Below, piece after piece: positions 7,328-17,502 of a stretch of DNA of 64,000 nt. Positions within the stretch are counted from its first letter, which is position 1. Every line of letters starts with the position of its first letter. The notes beneath the pieces were generated by a model that was given only the letters and a program-made list of their open reading frames with translations, had not been told where the DNA came from and did not search any database. Source of the DNA: Aurantimonas manganoxydans SI85-9A1 (GTDB lineage: Bacteria; Pseudomonadota; Alphaproteobacteria; Rhizobiales; Rhizobiaceae); contig NZ_CH672387.1 of assembly GCF_000153465.1 (NCBI RefSeq), positions 464,179 through 528,178 of the forward strand. Direction: 5' to 3'. Position numbers and translations under genes: made by a program.

Positions 7328-8269
7328 ATGATGATAGACCGGACCGTGCTGGGTATCGATATCTCTGGAGCGCATCTCGACGTCTTTGCTCATCCCGAAG
7401 GGCGGGCCAGACGCCTGACCAACGATGCCGACGGGATCGCTGCCGTGACGGCCTTGGCGGCAAGGCGGCAGGCTTTCGTCGTGATCGAGGCCACCGCGCC
7501 GTTCGACCAGCCGCTGATCCGTGCCCTGGAGGCGGCGGGCCTGGTGTTCCACCGGGCCAATCCCCGCCGCGCCCGCGACTTCGCCCGGTCGGCCGGCCTT
7601 CTGGCCAAGACCGATGCGGTCGATGCCCGCATGCTGGCCCTTTACGGCACGGCTCTGGCGCTGCGGCCGACGGAGAAGGTGGCGCCCGCGCGGCTGGCGC
7701 TGCAGGGCTTGGTCAGCCGCCGCGACCAGCTCGTCGCAATGCGCAAGGCCGAGCGGGTGCGGTTGCGGACCATGAGCGAGCCGTGCATCGCCGAAAGTCT
7801 CCTCGCGGTGATCGCCCTCCTCGACGCGCAGATCCGCACCATCGAGCGCCGCATCGAGGCGACGGTCGCGGCCGATGCCGCTTTGGCCCGCCAGCGCCGC
7901 GTGCTGCGCGCAGCTCCCGGCATCGGGCCGGTCGCCGCTTCGGTGCTGCTGGCCAGCCTGCCCGAACTCGGCCGCGTCAGCCGCCGGGCGATCGCCGCCC
8001 TGGCGGGGCTTGCCCCCATTGCCCGGGACTCCGGCCTGCTGCGCGGCAGACGCTGCGTCCAGGGTGGCCGCAAGCGCGTGCGCGACGCCCTCTACATGGC
8101 GGCGCTCGCCGCCGTGCGAACAACGCCGTGGAAGGCCCTCTTCGCCACCATGACGACCGCCGGCAAACCAGCAAAGCTCAGCCTGATCGCCATCGCCCGC
8201 AAGCTCCTCGTCACGCTCAACGTGGCAATCCGAACCGGAGAATATCAGCCGCGCCCAGCCACCCCTTGA
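7328..8269 (+). CDS. IS110-family transposase (DEDD recombinase)
   Basis: This recombinase of 313 residues (start at 7328) would move the element using its bridge RNA. The RuvC-like DEDD residues are visible: D11 in GID, E54 in VIEAT, and D96 and D99 in KTDAVDARML. The C-terminal Tnp domain has the helix-hairpin PGIGPVAASVLL, LAGLAPIARDSG (candidate catalytic Ser) and GGRKRVRDALYMAAL. AAGGA at 7315-7319 is well spaced for the ATG at 7328; an in-frame ATG at 7319 would lie inside the closing stem of the predicted bridge RNA and is less likely. The frame is intact, so the element could be active. Spacing of the DEDD residues resembles IS621. Confidence 0.93.
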   Translation: MMIDRTVLGIDISGAHLDVFAHPEGRARRLTNDADGIAAVTALAARRQAFVVIEATAPFDQPLIRALEAAGLVFHRANPRRARDFARSAGLLAKTDAVDARMLALYGTALALRPTEKVAPARLALQGLVSRRDQLVAMRKAERVRLRTMSEPCIAESLLAVIALLDAQIRTIERRIEATVAADAALARQRRVLRAAPGIGPVAASVLLASLPELGRVSRRAIAALAGLAPIARDSGLLRGRRCVQGGRKRVRDALYMAALAAVRTTPWKALFATMTTAGKPAKLSLIAIARKLLVTLNVAIRTGEYQPRPATP

Positions 8270-8287
8270 CGCATACTCACACAGTTG

Positions 8288-8314
8288 CTCGGGCTTGACC
8301 CGAGGACCCATGCC
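8288..8314 (+). repeat. REP-like palindrome, copy D, right part (resumes after IS110 element)
   Basis: CTCGGGCTTGACCCGAGGA followed by CCCATGCC matches copy B base for base from its ninth core base on. It completes the palindrome begun at 7141. Confidence 0.9.
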
Positions 8315-8519
8315 AGATCGTTGACGCTGCCGGCCACCCCTCCGATCTGCATCTCAGCCGCATCGTTGGCCGCGTTTGCGCACCCGCTGCGCACCCGCCC
8401 CCGCCCCACGCCTTGCAAAACCGGCTTGCCTTGCCGAAATCGGGCGCACGGGGTAGGGGATCGCCCGCAGGAAAGGGTGCATGTGAGCGCCCGTCAAACC
8501 GTTTGGACGCAGCGCATTC

Positions 8520-10172
8520 ATGGCCGACAAGAAGAAGAAACCGTCGAGGGTCCAGGCACGGGTGCCGCGCGGCTTCGTCGATCGCGATGCCAGCGATCTG
8601 CGCGCCCAGGATGCCATGCTGACGAAGATCCGCCGGGTCTACGAGACCTACGGCTTCGAGCCGGTGGAGACGCCTGTGTTCGAATATACCGACGCGCTGG
8701 GCAAGTTCCTGCCGGATGCCGACCGGCCGAATGCCGGCGTGTTCTCGCTGCAGGACGACGACGAGGCGTGGATGAGCCTGCGCTACGATCTGACGGCGCC
8801 GCTCGCCCGCTATGTGGCGGAGAATTACGAGAGCCTGCCCAAGCCCTATCGTAGCTACCGCGCCGGCTACGTCTTCCGCAACGAGAAGCCGGGGCCGGGC
8901 CGCTTCCGCCAGTTCATGCAGTTCGACGCCGACATCGTCGGCGCGCCGAACGTGTCGGCCGATGCCGAGATGGCGATGATGATGGCCGACACGATGGAGG
9001 CGCTGGGCATTCCACGCGGCCAGTATGTCATCCGCGTCAACAACCGGAAGGTGCTCGACGGCGTGCTGGAGGCGATCGGCCTCGGCGGCGAAGAGAATGC
9101 CGGCCGCCGCCTGACGGTGCTGCGGGCGATCGACAAGCTGGACAAGTTCGGCCCCGAGGGCGTCAAGCTGCTGCTCGGCACGGGACGTTGGGACGGCGGC
9201 CAGGAAGGCGAGGGCGATTTCACGCCGGGCGCCGGGCTGGACGACGCGCAGACGAAGCGTCTTCTTTGGTTCGTAACTGTGGCATCTCGCGACTATGATG
9301 ACCCGACAAAATCGAAAGAGATTGACCCCAAATTCGACTACCTCAAGGAAGACGGGAGCGGGGGAGCCGAAAAGTTGCTCACTACAGCAATTTTGGACAG
9401 TGACTACGGCACCAATGCGGGGGTGATAGAGGGCATAACCGAACTGATCGCGATTCGGGATTTGGCCATCGCTTCCGGCTATGGTGATGGCCGTATCATC
9501 CTCGATCCTTCATGTGTCCGCGGGCTCGAATACTATACCGGGCCGGTCTTCGAGGCCGAGCTGCTGTTCGACGTCACCAACGAGAAGGGCCAGAAGGTCC
9601 AGTTCGGCTCGGTCGGCGGCGGCGGGCGCTATGACGGGCTGGTGTCGCGCTTCATGAGCCAGCCGGTGCCGGCGACGGGCTTTTCCGTCGGCGTCTCCCG
9701 CCTGATGACGGCGCTGAAGAATCTCGGTCGCCTCGACGCTGCCGAGCGGACCGGGCCGGTGGTGGTCACCGTGATGGACCGCGGCCGCATGGCTGACTAC
9801 CAGGCCATGGCGACGACGCTGCGCGCGGCGCTGAACACCGATGAGAACGGCAATCCGACGGCGACGCCGGTGCCGGTCGAGGTGTTCCAGGGCAACCCCA
9901 AGCAGTTCGGCAAGCAGCTACAATATGCCGACCGGCGCAATGCCCCGGTCGTCGTCATCCAGGGCGGCGACGAGAAGGCGGCCGGCAAGGTGCAGGTCAA
10001 GGATCTGGCGCTCGGCAAGGAACTATCCGCCGAGATCACCGACAATGCCGAATGGCGCGAGGCGCGGGCCGGGCAGGAAATGGTCGACGAGGCCGACATG
10101 GTCGCGGCGGTAAAGGCGATCCTGGCGCGTCAGAACGGCCGTTCTGGCGGCGATGCCGACAGCGGAGCCTGA
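8520..10172 (+). CDS. hisS: Histidyl-tRNA synthetase
   Basis: This 550-residue class II synthetase charges tRNA-His. Motif-like segments are [38 protein letters not shown] (motif 2), [15 protein letters not shown] (HisA motif) and [14 protein letters not shown]. It is longer than the roughly 500 residues I expect for this lineage. The extra length lies in residues about 247-335 (bases 9259-9525), where base composition falls to about half G+C and codon use changes abruptly. The flanks return to the usual style, and the HisA motif is intact. No strong Shine-Dalgarno precedes the ATG. The gene overlaps or abuts hisZ. Confidence 0.95.
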   Translation: MADKKKKPSRVQARVPRGFVDRDASDLRAQDAMLTKIRRVYETYGFEPVETPVFEYTDALGKFLPDADRPNAGVFSLQDDDEAWMSLRYDLTAPLARYVAENYESLPKPYRSYRAGYVFRNEKPGPGRFRQFMQFDADIVGAPNVSADAEMAMMMADTMEALGIPRGQYVIRVNNRKVLDGVLEAIGLGGEENAGRRLTVLRAIDKLDKFGPEGVKLLLGTGRWDGGQEGEGDFTPGAGLDDAQTKRLLWFVTVASRDYDDPTKSKEIDPKFDYLKEDGSGGAEKLLTTAILDSDYGTNAGVIEGITELIAIRDLAIASGYGDGRIILDPSCVRGLEYYTGPVFEAELLFDVTNEKGQKVQFGSVGGGGRYDGLVSRFMSQPVPATGFSVGVSRLMTALKNLGRLDAAERTGPVVVTVMDRGRMADYQAMATTLRAALNTDENGNPTATPVPVEVFQGNPKQFGKQLQYADRRNAPVVVIQGGDEKAAGKVQVKDLALGKELSAEITDNAEWREARAGQEMVDEADMVAAVKAILARQNGRSGGDADSGA

Positions 10173-11322
10173 GACCGTGAGCGCCGAGACACGCGCCGGA
10201 ACGGGCGCGCCCTACGATGCCGAGCTCGGCGCGCTGTTCGCCGCCCGCGGCGCGGCGCGCGTCGACGTGCCGATCATCCAGCCGGCCGATCCCTATCTCG
10301 ACACGGCCGGCGAGGCGCTGCGCCGGCGTATCTTCCTGACCCGCGGCGAGGCCGGCGAGACGCTGTGCCTGCGGCCCGACTTCACCATCCCCGTCTGCCG
10401 CGATCATGTCGGCCATGGTGCGACGCTGCCGCGGCGCTACAGCTATGTTGGGCTGGTGTTCCGCCAGCGGCCGACCGGGCCGGGCGAGTTCTACCAGGCC
10501 GGGATCGAGGATCTCGGCGAGGAAAACGCTGCGACCGCCGACGCGCGGGCGCTGGCCGATGCCCTGGCGGGGCTGGAGGCCTGCGGCCTCGAAGCCGGCG
10601 AGCTCGATCTCGTGCTCGGCGACCAGGGCCTGTTCGAGGCGTTCCTGCGGGCGCTCGGCCTGCCGGAAGGCTGGCAGCGCCGGCTGGTGCGCACCTTCGG
10701 CCATGACGATCAGTTGGAAGCGGCACTTGCCGCGCTGGCGCGTGGCGGCAGCGGCGCTCTGGACACCCTCGACCCGGAATTTGCCGAATTCGCCCGTCTT
10801 GGCGAGCAGGGTGCGCTGACCTTCAGGATCCGCGAACGCATGGAGGAGGCTGGTCTGCCGCCCCATTCCGGGCGTTCGCCGGGCGAGGTCGCGGCGCGGC
10901 TGATCGAGAAGGTGGCGATCGCCGAGGCGAAGCTCAGCGAGGGCTCGCTGCAGCTTCTGCGCCGGTTCCTGGCCATCGACGCACCCCTGTCGGAGGCCGG
11001 CACGGTCATCGGCGATCTCGCTGGTGCGGCCGGGCTCGATCTCGGCCGGGCGCTGACGTTTTTCGAGACCCGCAACCTCGCGCTGCGGGCGGCCGGCGTC
11101 GATCTCGCCGCGGTGCGCTATCGCGCCGCCTTCGGCCGGCCGATCGACTATTACACCGGCCTCGTCTTCGAGGCCCGCCGCAAGGGTTCGGACGAGCCGC
11201 TGGCAGGTGGCGGGCGCTATGACCGGCTGTTGAGCATTCTGGGCGCCGAGCGGCCGGTGCCGGCCGTCGGCTTCTCGCTCTGGCTCGACCGCATCGCCAG
11301 CCGGACGGGAGACGCGACATGA
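10153..11322 (+). CDS. hisZ: ATP phosphoribosyltransferase regulatory subunit
   Basis: HisZ is a catalytically dead HisRS paralogue that pairs with short-form HisG to make the first enzyme of histidine synthesis. The 389 residues show the HisRS-like core: [44 protein letters not shown] and [12 protein letters not shown], without full synthetase motifs. The ATG at 10153 overlaps the end of hisS; a GTG at 10177, 4 bases after the hisS stop and preceded by CGGAG, is an equally plausible start. It overlaps hisG by an ATGA, so the pair is translationally coupled. Confidence 0.93.
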   Translation: MPTAEPETVSAETRAGTGAPYDAELGALFAARGAARVDVPIIQPADPYLDTAGEALRRRIFLTRGEAGETLCLRPDFTIPVCRDHVGHGATLPRRYSYVGLVFRQRPTGPGEFYQAGIEDLGEENAATADARALADALAGLEACGLEAGELDLVLGDQGLFEAFLRALGLPEGWQRRLVRTFGHDDQLEAALAALARGGSGALDTLDPEFAEFARLGEQGALTFRIRERMEEAGLPPHSGRSPGEVAARLIEKVAIAEAKLSEGSLQLLRRFLAIDAPLSEAGTVIGDLAGAAGLDLGRALTFFETRNLALRAAGVDLAAVRYRAAFGRPIDYYTGLVFEARRKGSDEPLAGGGRYDRLLSILGAERPVPAVGFSLWLDRIASRTGDAT

Positions 11323-12020
11323 CACTCACTCTCGCGATTCCGTCCAAGGGGCGGTTGAAGGACAAGGCCGTCGCGGCGCTGGCCGGGGCCGGCATCCATG
11401 TGGCGTCCGCCGAGGATTCGCGCAGCTACCGCACCAGCGTCACCGGGGCACCGGGACTGGAAGTGCTGCTGCTGTCGGCCTCGGAGATCGCCCGCGAACT
11501 GCGCGACGGGGCGATCGATTTCGGCATCACCGGCGAAGATCTGATCCGCGAGACCATCGCCGAGCCTGAACAGGTGGTGGAAACGGTGTCGCGTCTCGGC
11601 TTCGGTCATGCCGACGTCGTCGTGGCCGTACCCGATGCCTGGGTCGACGTGGAGACGATGGAAGACCTGAACGACGTGGCCGGGGGCTATCGCGCCCGCC
11701 ACGGGCGCCGACTGCGAGTAGCGACGAAGTATTGGCGGCTGACCCAGAGCTTCTTCACGCGGCGCAACGGCATCCAGAGCTACCGCATTGTCGAAAGCCT
11801 CGGCGCAACCGAAGGCACGCCCGCCGCGGGCTCGGCGGATGTCATCGTCGACATCACCTCGACCGGCTCCACCCTGACGGCGAACCATCTCAAGATCCTG
11901 TCCGACGGGGTGATTTTACGGTCGCAGGCCTGCCTCATCCGCTCGCTGGTCGCGCGCGATCGGCAGGATGTGGCGGAAGCGGACGCCCTCGCCGCGCGGT
12001 TCGGTTCGGCGCCGGACTGA
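11319..12020 (+). CDS. hisG: ATP phosphoribosyltransferase, short form catalytic subunit
   Basis: This 233-residue enzyme joins ATP and PRPP, the committed step of histidine synthesis. Family marks are [11 protein letters not shown] at the start, [17 protein letters not shown], and the PRPP loop [14 protein letters not shown]. It lacks the C-terminal regulatory ACT-like domain of long HisG, which fits the presence of HisZ immediately upstream (4-base overlap). Together the two make the hetero-octameric enzyme known from other bacteria. Confidence 0.96.
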   Translation: MTLTLAIPSKGRLKDKAVAALAGAGIHVASAEDSRSYRTSVTGAPGLEVLLLSASEIARELRDGAIDFGITGEDLIRETIAEPEQVVETVSRLGFGHADVVVAVPDAWVDVETMEDLNDVAGGYRARHGRRLRVATKYWRLTQSFFTRRNGIQSYRIVESLGATEGTPAAGSADVIVDITSTGSTLTANHLKILSDGVILRSQACLIRSLVARDRQDVAEADALAARFGSAPD

Positions 12021-12085
12021 GATCAGCCCGGCGGCACCGCCGCACCGCCGCACCGGCTGGCGCGGCGAAATTGTTCTGATCAATA

Positions 12086-12265
12086 CTATCCGGGTCTGTG
12101 ACCGCCCGTTGCCTGCAGGCATTCGACGAAGAGATCGAGAACATATTTCCGGTCAGGACTGTTGCGTCTGTTGTCTGCCTCTGAACGGATGACCTTTTCC
12201 ATCAACATCCAGGCGACGTATTCCCGGCTGATCTCGCCGGAATGGATACTTACGTGGTCTGTCAT
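12086..12265 (-). CDS. Small conserved hypothetical protein (59 aa)
   Basis: This 59-residue protein begins MTDHVSIHSGEISREYVAW and ends DRKYVLDLFVECLQATGG. It resembles a group of short Hyphomicrobiales proteins with an EYVAYKLL-like helix followed by DRKWILDTYAEC; that link is from memory. The ATG at 12265 has GGGGTG 5-6 bases upstream, whereas the earlier ATG at 12283 has none. It is preceded by a plausible sigma-70 promoter and lies alone between hisG and a DoxX gene. Function is unknown. Confidence 0.65.
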   Translation of the reverse strand: MTDHVSIHSGEISREYVAWMLMEKVIRSEADNRRNSPDRKYVLDLFVECLQATGGHRPG

Positions 12266-12323
12266 GTTCACCCCATCAAGCATGCTGACTACCGTCTTGT
12301 GTCGAACTCCCCCGCCGCTCGAT

Positions 12324-12351
12324 GGTATAAGAAGAAAATTCGATAAGGCAA
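12324..12351 (-). promoter_or_regulatory. Putative sigma-70 promoter of the 59-aa gene
   Basis: On the minus strand TTGCCT (12351-12346) and TATACC (12329-12324) are 16 bases apart in a locally A/T-rich stretch, about 60 bases before the start codon. Confidence 0.4.
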
Positions 12352-12420
12352 CAGAATTAACGTAAAGTCATGCCAGCTCGCCCGCCGTCGATTGGAACGC
12401 GGTTCGGGGGCGTGCGCACG

Positions 12421-12456
12421 AAAAGGCCGCCCCGGCGCGACGGCGACCGGAGCGGC
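12421..12456 (-). terminator. Rho-independent terminator after the DoxX gene
   Basis: Read on the minus strand, a GCCGCTCCGG / CCGGGGCGGC stem ends in TTTTCGTGCG. It lies 29 bases after the DoxX stop. The tail is shared with two other terminators in this window. Confidence 0.75.
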
Positions 12457-12484
12457 TGAGGCATTGTTCGGACCTTCTGGTTCG

Positions 12485-12865
12485 TCAGGCGTAGCGGCTT
12501 TCGCGCTTCGGCTTGTCGACGGCCAGCGCTCCGGCACCGGCGCCGGCAAGGGCGAGGAAGCCGCCGGCGAGGGCGATGTTCTTAAGCAGCGCGGTCTGGT
12601 CGTCGATATGGGCAAGAAGGCCGGTGGCGATGCAGAAGGCGGCCAGCGCGATGGCCACGGCCCGCGTCTGGAAACCGACCAGCACCGCGACGCCGGCCAG
12701 AAGCTCGAAGGCGCCGACGACATAGGCCATCACGAGCGGAGCGGGCACGCCGAGGCTGGACAAATAGCCCGAGAAGCCGGCGGCCCCCGCGAGCTTGCCG
12801 AAGCCCGATACGATGAAAATGATCGACAGGAGAACCCTGCCGAGAAGGATGAGATTGGCGTTCAT
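12485..12865 (-). CDS. DoxX family membrane protein
   Basis: This 126-residue protein has four hydrophobic segments typical of DoxX/DUF4870-like proteins: residues about 5-25, 45-65, 68-85 and 95-115. Family marks are LLGRVLLSIIFIVSGFGKL and GAFELLAGVAVLVG. DoxX proteins are inner-membrane proteins linked in some bacteria to redox or thiol-stress functions, but the activity of this one is not predictable. AGGAGACATCGCC precedes the ATG at 12865. It is a single-gene unit followed by a good terminator. Confidence 0.9.
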   Translation of the reverse strand: MNANLILLGRVLLSIIFIVSGFGKLAGAAGFSGYLSSLGVPAPLVMAYVVGAFELLAGVAVLVGFQTRAVAIALAAFCIATGLLAHIDDQTALLKNIALAGGFLALAGAGAGALAVDKPKRESRYA

Positions 12866-13069
12866 GGCGATGTCTCCTGGGCGGCGTCATTGCGGTGAAT
12901 GATGTTCCGCAGCGCCTTTGTCGGTTGAACCGATGCACAGGTAAACTCCCGCGCGGGAACTTGCATCCCGGCCCGGCGCCGACAATTCGTCAACCGAAAA
13001 CGATACAATCGCAGTTCTGGTGGCGACGACCGATAGGCGGGCATCGATCGTCGCCGTCTGTCAGGTGGA

Positions 13070-14458
13070 TCAGCCCGGTGCGATCATCGTGCGCGGATCG
13101 ACGATCCGATCGTAATCCGCCTCGGAGACGAGGCCGCTCGCAACGGCTTCCTCGCGCAGGGTCGTGCCGTTCTGATGCGCGGTCTTGGCGATCTTGGCGG
13201 CGGCATCGTAGCCGATGGTCGGCGCCAGCGCGGTCACCAGCATCAGCGACTGCTCCATCAGGCTCTGGATGCGCTCCTCGTTCGCCTCGATGCCGTCGAC
13301 GCAATGTTCGGCGAAGCTGACCATGGAATCGGCCAGAAGCCGAATCGAGGACAGGACGGCATTGGCGATGACGGGCTTGAAGACGTTCAGCTCGAAATGG
13401 CCCTGCGAGGCGGCCACCGTCACGGTGGTGTCGTGGCCGAAGATCTCGGTGGCGACCATGGTGATGGCCTCGGCCTGGGTCGGGTTGACCTTGCCCGGCA
13501 TGATCGACGAGCCGGGCTCGTTGGCCGGCAGGTTGAGTTCGCCGAGGCCGGAGCGCGGGCCGGAGCCGAGGAAGCGGATGTCGTTGGCGATTTTCATCAG
13601 GTCGGCGGCGAGCGAGTTGAGCGCGCCGTGGAAGAAGGTCAGCGCGCCGTGCGAGGCCAGCGCCTCGAACTTGTTGGTCGCGGTGCGGAACGCCTCGCCG
13701 GTGAGCTTGGCAACCTCGGCGGCGACCGCCGTATCGAAGCCCTCGGGTGCGTTGAGGCCGGTGCCGACGGCGGTGCCGCCCTGGGCCAGCGCCAGGACAC
13801 CGTCGAGAGCGTCGGCGATGCGCTTCTTGGAGAGTTCCAGCGCCGCGGCGTAGCCGGAGAATTCCTGGCCGAGCGTCACCGGGGTGGCGTCCTGGGTATG
13901 GGTGCGGCCGATCTTGATGATCGCCGCATATTGCTTCGCCTTGGCGTCCAGCGAGCCGTGCAGTCGGTCGAGGGCCGGCAGCAGCAGGCGCCGGGTCTCC
14001 AGCACCGTGGCGACATGCATGGCCGTCGGGAAGACGTCGTTGGACGACTGGCTCATGTTGACGTGGTCGTTGGGATGAACCGGCTTTTTGCTGCCCATGG
14101 TGCCGCCGAGCATCTCGATCGCCCGGTTCGAGATGACCTCGTTGACATTCATGTTGGTCTGGGTGCCCGAGCCGGTCTGCCAGACGACGAGGGGGAAGTG
14201 GTCGTCGAGCTTGCCGGCGACGATCTCGTCGGCGGCGCTCTCGATGGCGTCGGCGATCTGGCCGTCGAGGCGGCCCATCGAGGTGTTCACCCGGGCGACG
14301 GCCTTCTTGACGAGGGCGAGGGCGTGGATCAGCGGCAGCGGCTGGCGGTCGCCGCCGATGCGGAAATTGTTGCGCGACCGTTCGGTCTGGGCGCCCCAGT
14401 AGCGGTCGGCCTCGACTTCGATGGCGCCGATGGAATCGGTTTCGGTACGGGTGCTCAT
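13070..14458 (-). CDS. fumC: Fumarate hydratase, class II
   Basis: This 462-residue soluble TCA-cycle enzyme interconverts fumarate and malate without an iron-sulfur cluster. Clear marks are [60 protein letters not shown] and the family signature [13 protein letters not shown]. The length is standard. The ATG at 14458 gives the usual [10 protein letters not shown] start and has AAGGGC upstream; a longer start at 14494 is possible but less likely. It is a single gene, preceded by the terminator of the operon upstream. Confidence 0.97.
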   Translation of the reverse strand: MSTRTETDSIGAIEVEADRYWGAQTERSRNNFRIGGDRQPLPLIHALALVKKAVARVNTSMGRLDGQIADAIESAADEIVAGKLDDHFPLVVWQTGSGTQTNMNVNEVISNRAIEMLGGTMGSKKPVHPNDHVNMSQSSNDVFPTAMHVATVLETRRLLLPALDRLHGSLDAKAKQYAAIIKIGRTHTQDATPVTLGQEFSGYAAALELSKKRIADALDGVLALAQGGTAVGTGLNAPEGFDTAVAAEVAKLTGEAFRTATNKFEALASHGALTFFHGALNSLAADLMKIANDIRFLGSGPRSGLGELNLPANEPGSSIMPGKVNPTQAEAITMVATEIFGHDTTVTVAASQGHFELNVFKPVIANAVLSSIRLLADSMVSFAEHCVDGIEANEERIQSLMEQSLMLVTALAPTIGYDAAAKIAKTAHQNGTTLREEAVASGLVSEADYDRIVDPRTMIAPG

Positions 14459-14569
14459 CTTCTGCCCTTCGCAGCTCGTGTACAGGTCGGGCATGGCTTA
14501 CCGGGCGCGCCGCCGGATCGGAAGGGGCGGGCGCAGGGTAAAATCGGTTTAGGCCGGCGGCGAAGCCCC

Positions 14570-14604
14570 AAACGAAAACAGGCGGGCCCCGGGGGACCCG
14601 CCTG
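14570..14604 (-). terminator. Rho-independent terminator of the ior-cytochrome operon
   Basis: On the minus strand an 8-bp stem, CAGGCGGG with CCCGCCTG (14604-14597 and 14586-14579), is followed by TTTTCGTTT. It lies just after the cytochrome gene and before fumC. Confidence 0.8.
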
Positions 14605-14631
14605 CAAGGTATCGTCATGGATGGTGGCCGG

Positions 14632-15324
14632 TCAGCCGGTCGGGCAATGGGCCCCGGTCGCGGCCCAGGCTTCGTAGAGCGCGCCGAACTGCTCCTGCGT
14701 GCCCGGCACCTTCTCGCGGCCCTGGCCCGGATTCCAGCCCCAGCCGACCAGATCGTCTGCGGCCATATGCTCGACGAGCTCGGCCAGGGTCTTGCCGCCA
14801 TTGCGGTCCTGATCCTTGATCTGCACGCAGATCTCGGCCAGCGAACGGCCTTCCCAGGCCATCTCGATCGGCGCCACATGCCAGTTCGGATTGCCGGGGA
14901 TCGAGCGGATACCCTCGGCCTGCGCCACCACCTCGACATTCTCGGGGCCATGGCACGTGTTACACATCATGCCGGGGGCGCCGAAATTGGAATCGCCGCG
15001 CACGACGGGTGGCTGGTGCTCGCGCATCTCCATGCCCTGGAGCGGCGAATTGCCCGCCGGATGGCAGTTCACGCAGCGCGGATGCAGCAGCACCTTGCCG
15101 GTTTCCTCGAAGATGGCGATCGAGCGCTGGGTCTCGTCGGCGATCCCGTCGAAGGCCGAGACCGGCTTCAGGGTCCGCTCGGGATCGGCCTGCGGCGCGA
15201 CGGCGGGCGTCGAGGGTTCGGGCGCCGCGGGCGCGCGTTCCTGCGCACCTGCCGGGCTCATGACGAGGCCGGCGGCGAGCAGGATGCCGGCGAAGCGGCC
15301 GGCCAGGGATGTCATTGACGTCAC
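14632..15324 (-). CDS. Exported cytochrome c with two CxxCH haem sites
   Basis: The protein of about 230 residues has a signal peptide (LAGRFAGILLAAGLVMSPAGA) and two haem-attachment motifs, CVNCH and CNTCH, about 35 residues apart, so it is a periplasmic dihaem cytochrome c. The GTG at 15324 has AGGA 8-9 bases upstream; the ATG at 15315 is an alternative. It begins 17 bases after the stop of the molybdenum hydroxylase large subunit and shares its terminator. By context it should take electrons from that enzyme, as cytochromes do in related periplasmic molybdenum hydroxylases; this is inference. Confidence 0.88.
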   Translation of the reverse strand: MTSMTSLAGRFAGILLAAGLVMSPAGAQERAPAAPEPSTPAVAPQADPERTLKPVSAFDGIADETQRSIAIFEETGKVLLHPRCVNCHPAGNSPLQGMEMREHQPPVVRGDSNFGAPGMMCNTCHGPENVEVVAQAEGIRSIPGNPNWHVAPIEMAWEGRSLAEICVQIKDQDRNGGKTLAELVEHMAADDLVGWGWNPGQGREKVPGTQEQFGALYEAWAATGAHCPTG

Positions 15325-15341
15325 AGATGCTGTCCTGTCGT

Positions 15342-17498
15342 TCACGAGACGAGATTGCCGGCGATCGGCAGGCGGCGCACCGGCTGGCCGGTCAGGCGAC
15401 GCCAGGCGTTGGCGACGGCCGGTCCGATCGGCGGAGTTCCGGGTTCGCCGACACCCGTCGGCGGCTCGTTGGAAGGGATGATGGCGACCTCGACCTCGGG
15501 CATCTCGTTGATGCGCAGCGAGCGATAGTCGTGGAAGTTGGACTGGACGACGCGGCCGCCGTCGCCGAGCGTGATCTGATCGTAGAGGATCGCGCCGAGG
15601 CCGTAGCCGATGCCGCCCTCCATCTGGGCCCGGATGATGTTCGGATTGACCGCAACGCCGCAATCGACCGCGCACCAGACCTTGTGGACCTTCGGAGCGC
15701 CGTCCTCGCCGATGGAGACCTCGGCGATCTCCGCGACATAGGTGTTGAAGCTCTTGTGGACGGCGACGCCGCGCTGGCGGCCTTCCGGCGCGGGCGTACC
15801 CCAGTCGGCGATCTCGGCGACCTTCTTCAGGACGGCCGTGTGACGCGGATGTTCGCCGAGCAGCGCCAGGCGCCCCTCGAGGGGATCCTTGCCGGCCTTT
15901 TCCAGCATCTCGTCGAGAAAGGTCTCGACGGCGAAGGCGGTGTGGGTGTGGCCCACCGAACGCCACCACAGGATCGGCACCGGCAGCTCGGTCTGATGAG
16001 CGTAGACCCGGCGATTGGGGATCGCATAGGGCAGGTCCGAGGCGCCCTCGACCGTCGTCTCGTCGAGCTCGGTCTTGTTCATGATCGACTGGCCGGCGAT
16101 CTTGTGGTCCCAGGCGACGATGTTGCCTTCGGAGTCGATGGCGCCCTTGATCGCGTGGACGTAGATCGGGCGGTAGAAGCCGCCGCGAATGTCGTCCTCA
16201 CGGGTCCACATGTGCTTGATCGGGCGGTCCATGCCGGACGCCTTGAAGGCGGCGGCGGCCTCGCGCATGTAGGGCGAGCCGAACTGGGCCCGGCGGCCGA
16301 AGCTGCCGCCGGCGAGCTGCATGTTCACCCGCACCTTCGACGCGTCGACGCCGCAGACCTCGGCGATCGCGGCCTTGTCCTGGCCGGGGAACTGCGAGCC
16401 GTTGTAGCAGTCGATCGAGCCGTCTTCCTGCTTGATCAGCACCGCGTCGAGCGGCTCCATCGGGGCATGGGCGAGGAAGGGGAAGACGAGGTCGGAGTGC
16501 ATCGTGGTGATGCCGTTCGCCGAGGAGGCGCCGTCGACGTCGCCCTCATTCGCCGCCTCGAGCCCTTCGCCGGAGAACAGCGCGCGGTAATCCTCGTAGA
16601 TCTCCTCGCTGGAGCGGGACTCGGCGGTTGTGAGGTCCCAGACGATCTTCAGCGCATCGCGCGCCTTCAGGGCGGCATAGGTGTTCTCGGCATAGACCGC
16701 GATGCCCTGCGGGATCTGCTGGATGTCGACGACGTCGGGGATCTGGCGGGCCGCCGTATCGTCGAAGCTCTGCACCGTGGCGCCGAAATGCGCCGGATGC
16801 GCGACCATGGCGATCATCATGTTGTCGGCGAGGACGTCGAGGGTGAAGACTGCCTTGCCGTTGGTCTTTTCCGGCGTGTCGAGCTTCGGCCGGTCGGTGC
16901 CGATCAGGACGAAGTCCTTCGGGTCCTTGAGCGCGGGATCGGACGGCGCATCCATGGTCGCGGCCTTGTCGGCGAGTTCGCCGAAGCCGGACTCCTTGCC
17001 GGAGGCCGCATGGGCGATGCGCCCCTTGGAGACGGTGATCTCCTCGGCGGGAACGCCCCATTCCTCGGCCGCCGCGGCGACCAGCATGGCCCGGGCCGTG
17101 GCGCCGGCCTTGCGCATCTGCTCGTAGGAATTGGCGATCGACGTCGAGCCGCCGGTGCCCTGCAGGCCGAAGGCGAGGTTCTTGTAGGTCTCGTCCGCAG
17201 GCGCCGCGGCGGCGCGCATCTGGCTCCAGTCGGCGTCGAGTTCCTCGGCGACCAGCGTCGTCAGGCCCGTATAGGGACCCTGGCCGAACTCGATATGCTT
17301 CGACAGGACCGTGACCGTGCTGTCCGGGGCGATGCGCACGAAGGCGTTGAACTCGCTGGCCGGGCCGGCGGGACCGGCCGGCGCGCCCTGGATCAGGGCA
17401 GCGGCGGCCTTCGTCCGCGAGGCCAGCGCCACGCCGATGACGAGACCGGTGCCGATCAGGAAGTTGCGGCGGGTCGGGTTGATGGTCTGAATACCCAT
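15342..17498 (-). CDS. iorB: Molybdopterin-dependent hydroxylase large subunit (IorB / xanthine dehydrogenase family)
   Basis: This 718-residue protein is the molybdenum-cofactor subunit of an isoquinoline 1-oxidoreductase or aldehyde-dehydrogenase type enzyme. It has a twin-arginine signal ([19 protein letters not shown]), so export of the folded holoenzyme is expected. Characteristic segments are [30 protein letters not shown] and the late [17 protein letters not shown] with the conserved active-site Glu region. The ATG at 17498 lies 4 bases after the small-subunit stop with GGAGGG upstream. Substrate cannot be told from sequence: N-heterocycles and aldehydes are both oxidised by this family. 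Confidence 0.9.
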   Translation of the reverse strand: MGIQTINPTRRNFLIGTGLVIGVALASRTKAAAALIQGAPAGPAGPASEFNAFVRIAPDSTVTVLSKHIEFGQGPYTGLTTLVAEELDADWSQMRAAAAPADETYKNLAFGLQGTGGSTSIANSYEQMRKAGATARAMLVAAAAEEWGVPAEEITVSKGRIAHAASGKESGFGELADKAATMDAPSDPALKDPKDFVLIGTDRPKLDTPEKTNGKAVFTLDVLADNMMIAMVAHPAHFGATVQSFDDTAARQIPDVVDIQQIPQGIAVYAENTYAALKARDALKIVWDLTTAESRSSEEIYEDYRALFSGEGLEAANEGDVDGASSANGITTMHSDLVFPFLAHAPMEPLDAVLIKQEDGSIDCYNGSQFPGQDKAAIAEVCGVDASKVRVNMQLAGGSFGRRAQFGSPYMREAAAAFKASGMDRPIKHMWTREDDIRGGFYRPIYVHAIKGAIDSEGNIVAWDHKIAGQSIMNKTELDETTVEGASDLPYAIPNRRVYAHQTELPVPILWWRSVGHTHTAFAVETFLDEMLEKAGKDPLEGRLALLGEHPRHTAVLKKVAEIADWGTPAPEGRQRGVAVHKSFNTYVAEIAEVSIGEDGAPKVHKVWCAVDCGVAVNPNIIRAQMEGGIGYGLGAILYDQITLGDGGRVVQSNFHDYRSLRINEMPEVEVAIIPSNEPPTGVGEPGTPPIGPAVANAWRRLTGQPVRRLPIAGNLVS

Positions 17499-17502
17499 GG
17501 GA

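Larger units (their letters stand above)
7150..8289 (+). mobile_element. IS110-family insertion sequence inserted into a REP-like palindrome
   Basis: The element is about 1.14 kb. It consists of a non-coding left end of about 170 bases, one transposase gene, and a right end of only 20 bases after the stop. Both boundaries are set by the split palindrome: CGTCATCCT ends at 7149 and CTCGGGCTTGACCCGAGGA resumes at 8288. The two halves share a CT dinucleotide (7148-7149 and 8288-8289), and removing 7150-8289 restores a complete palindrome like copy B. There are no terminal inverted repeats and no longer target duplication, as expected for IS110. The CT at the junctions matches the core dinucleotide known for IS621. 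It lies about 230 bases upstream of hisS. Confidence 0.9.

Noticed and set aside
6259-8519. tRNA gene or attachment site for an integrative element
   Set aside because: No cloverleaf, anticodon arm or CCA-end could be found; the repeats here are explained by the palindrome family and the IS110 insertion.
9259-9525. Intein inside hisS
   Set aside because: The segment is too short and lacks splice-junction features (N-terminal Cys/Ser block, terminal His-Asn followed by Cys/Ser/Thr).
15325-15969. Longer cytochrome frame starting at 15969
   Set aside because: The extra part is antisense-frame noise inside iorB; the signal peptide begins at the GTG/ATG near 15324-15315.
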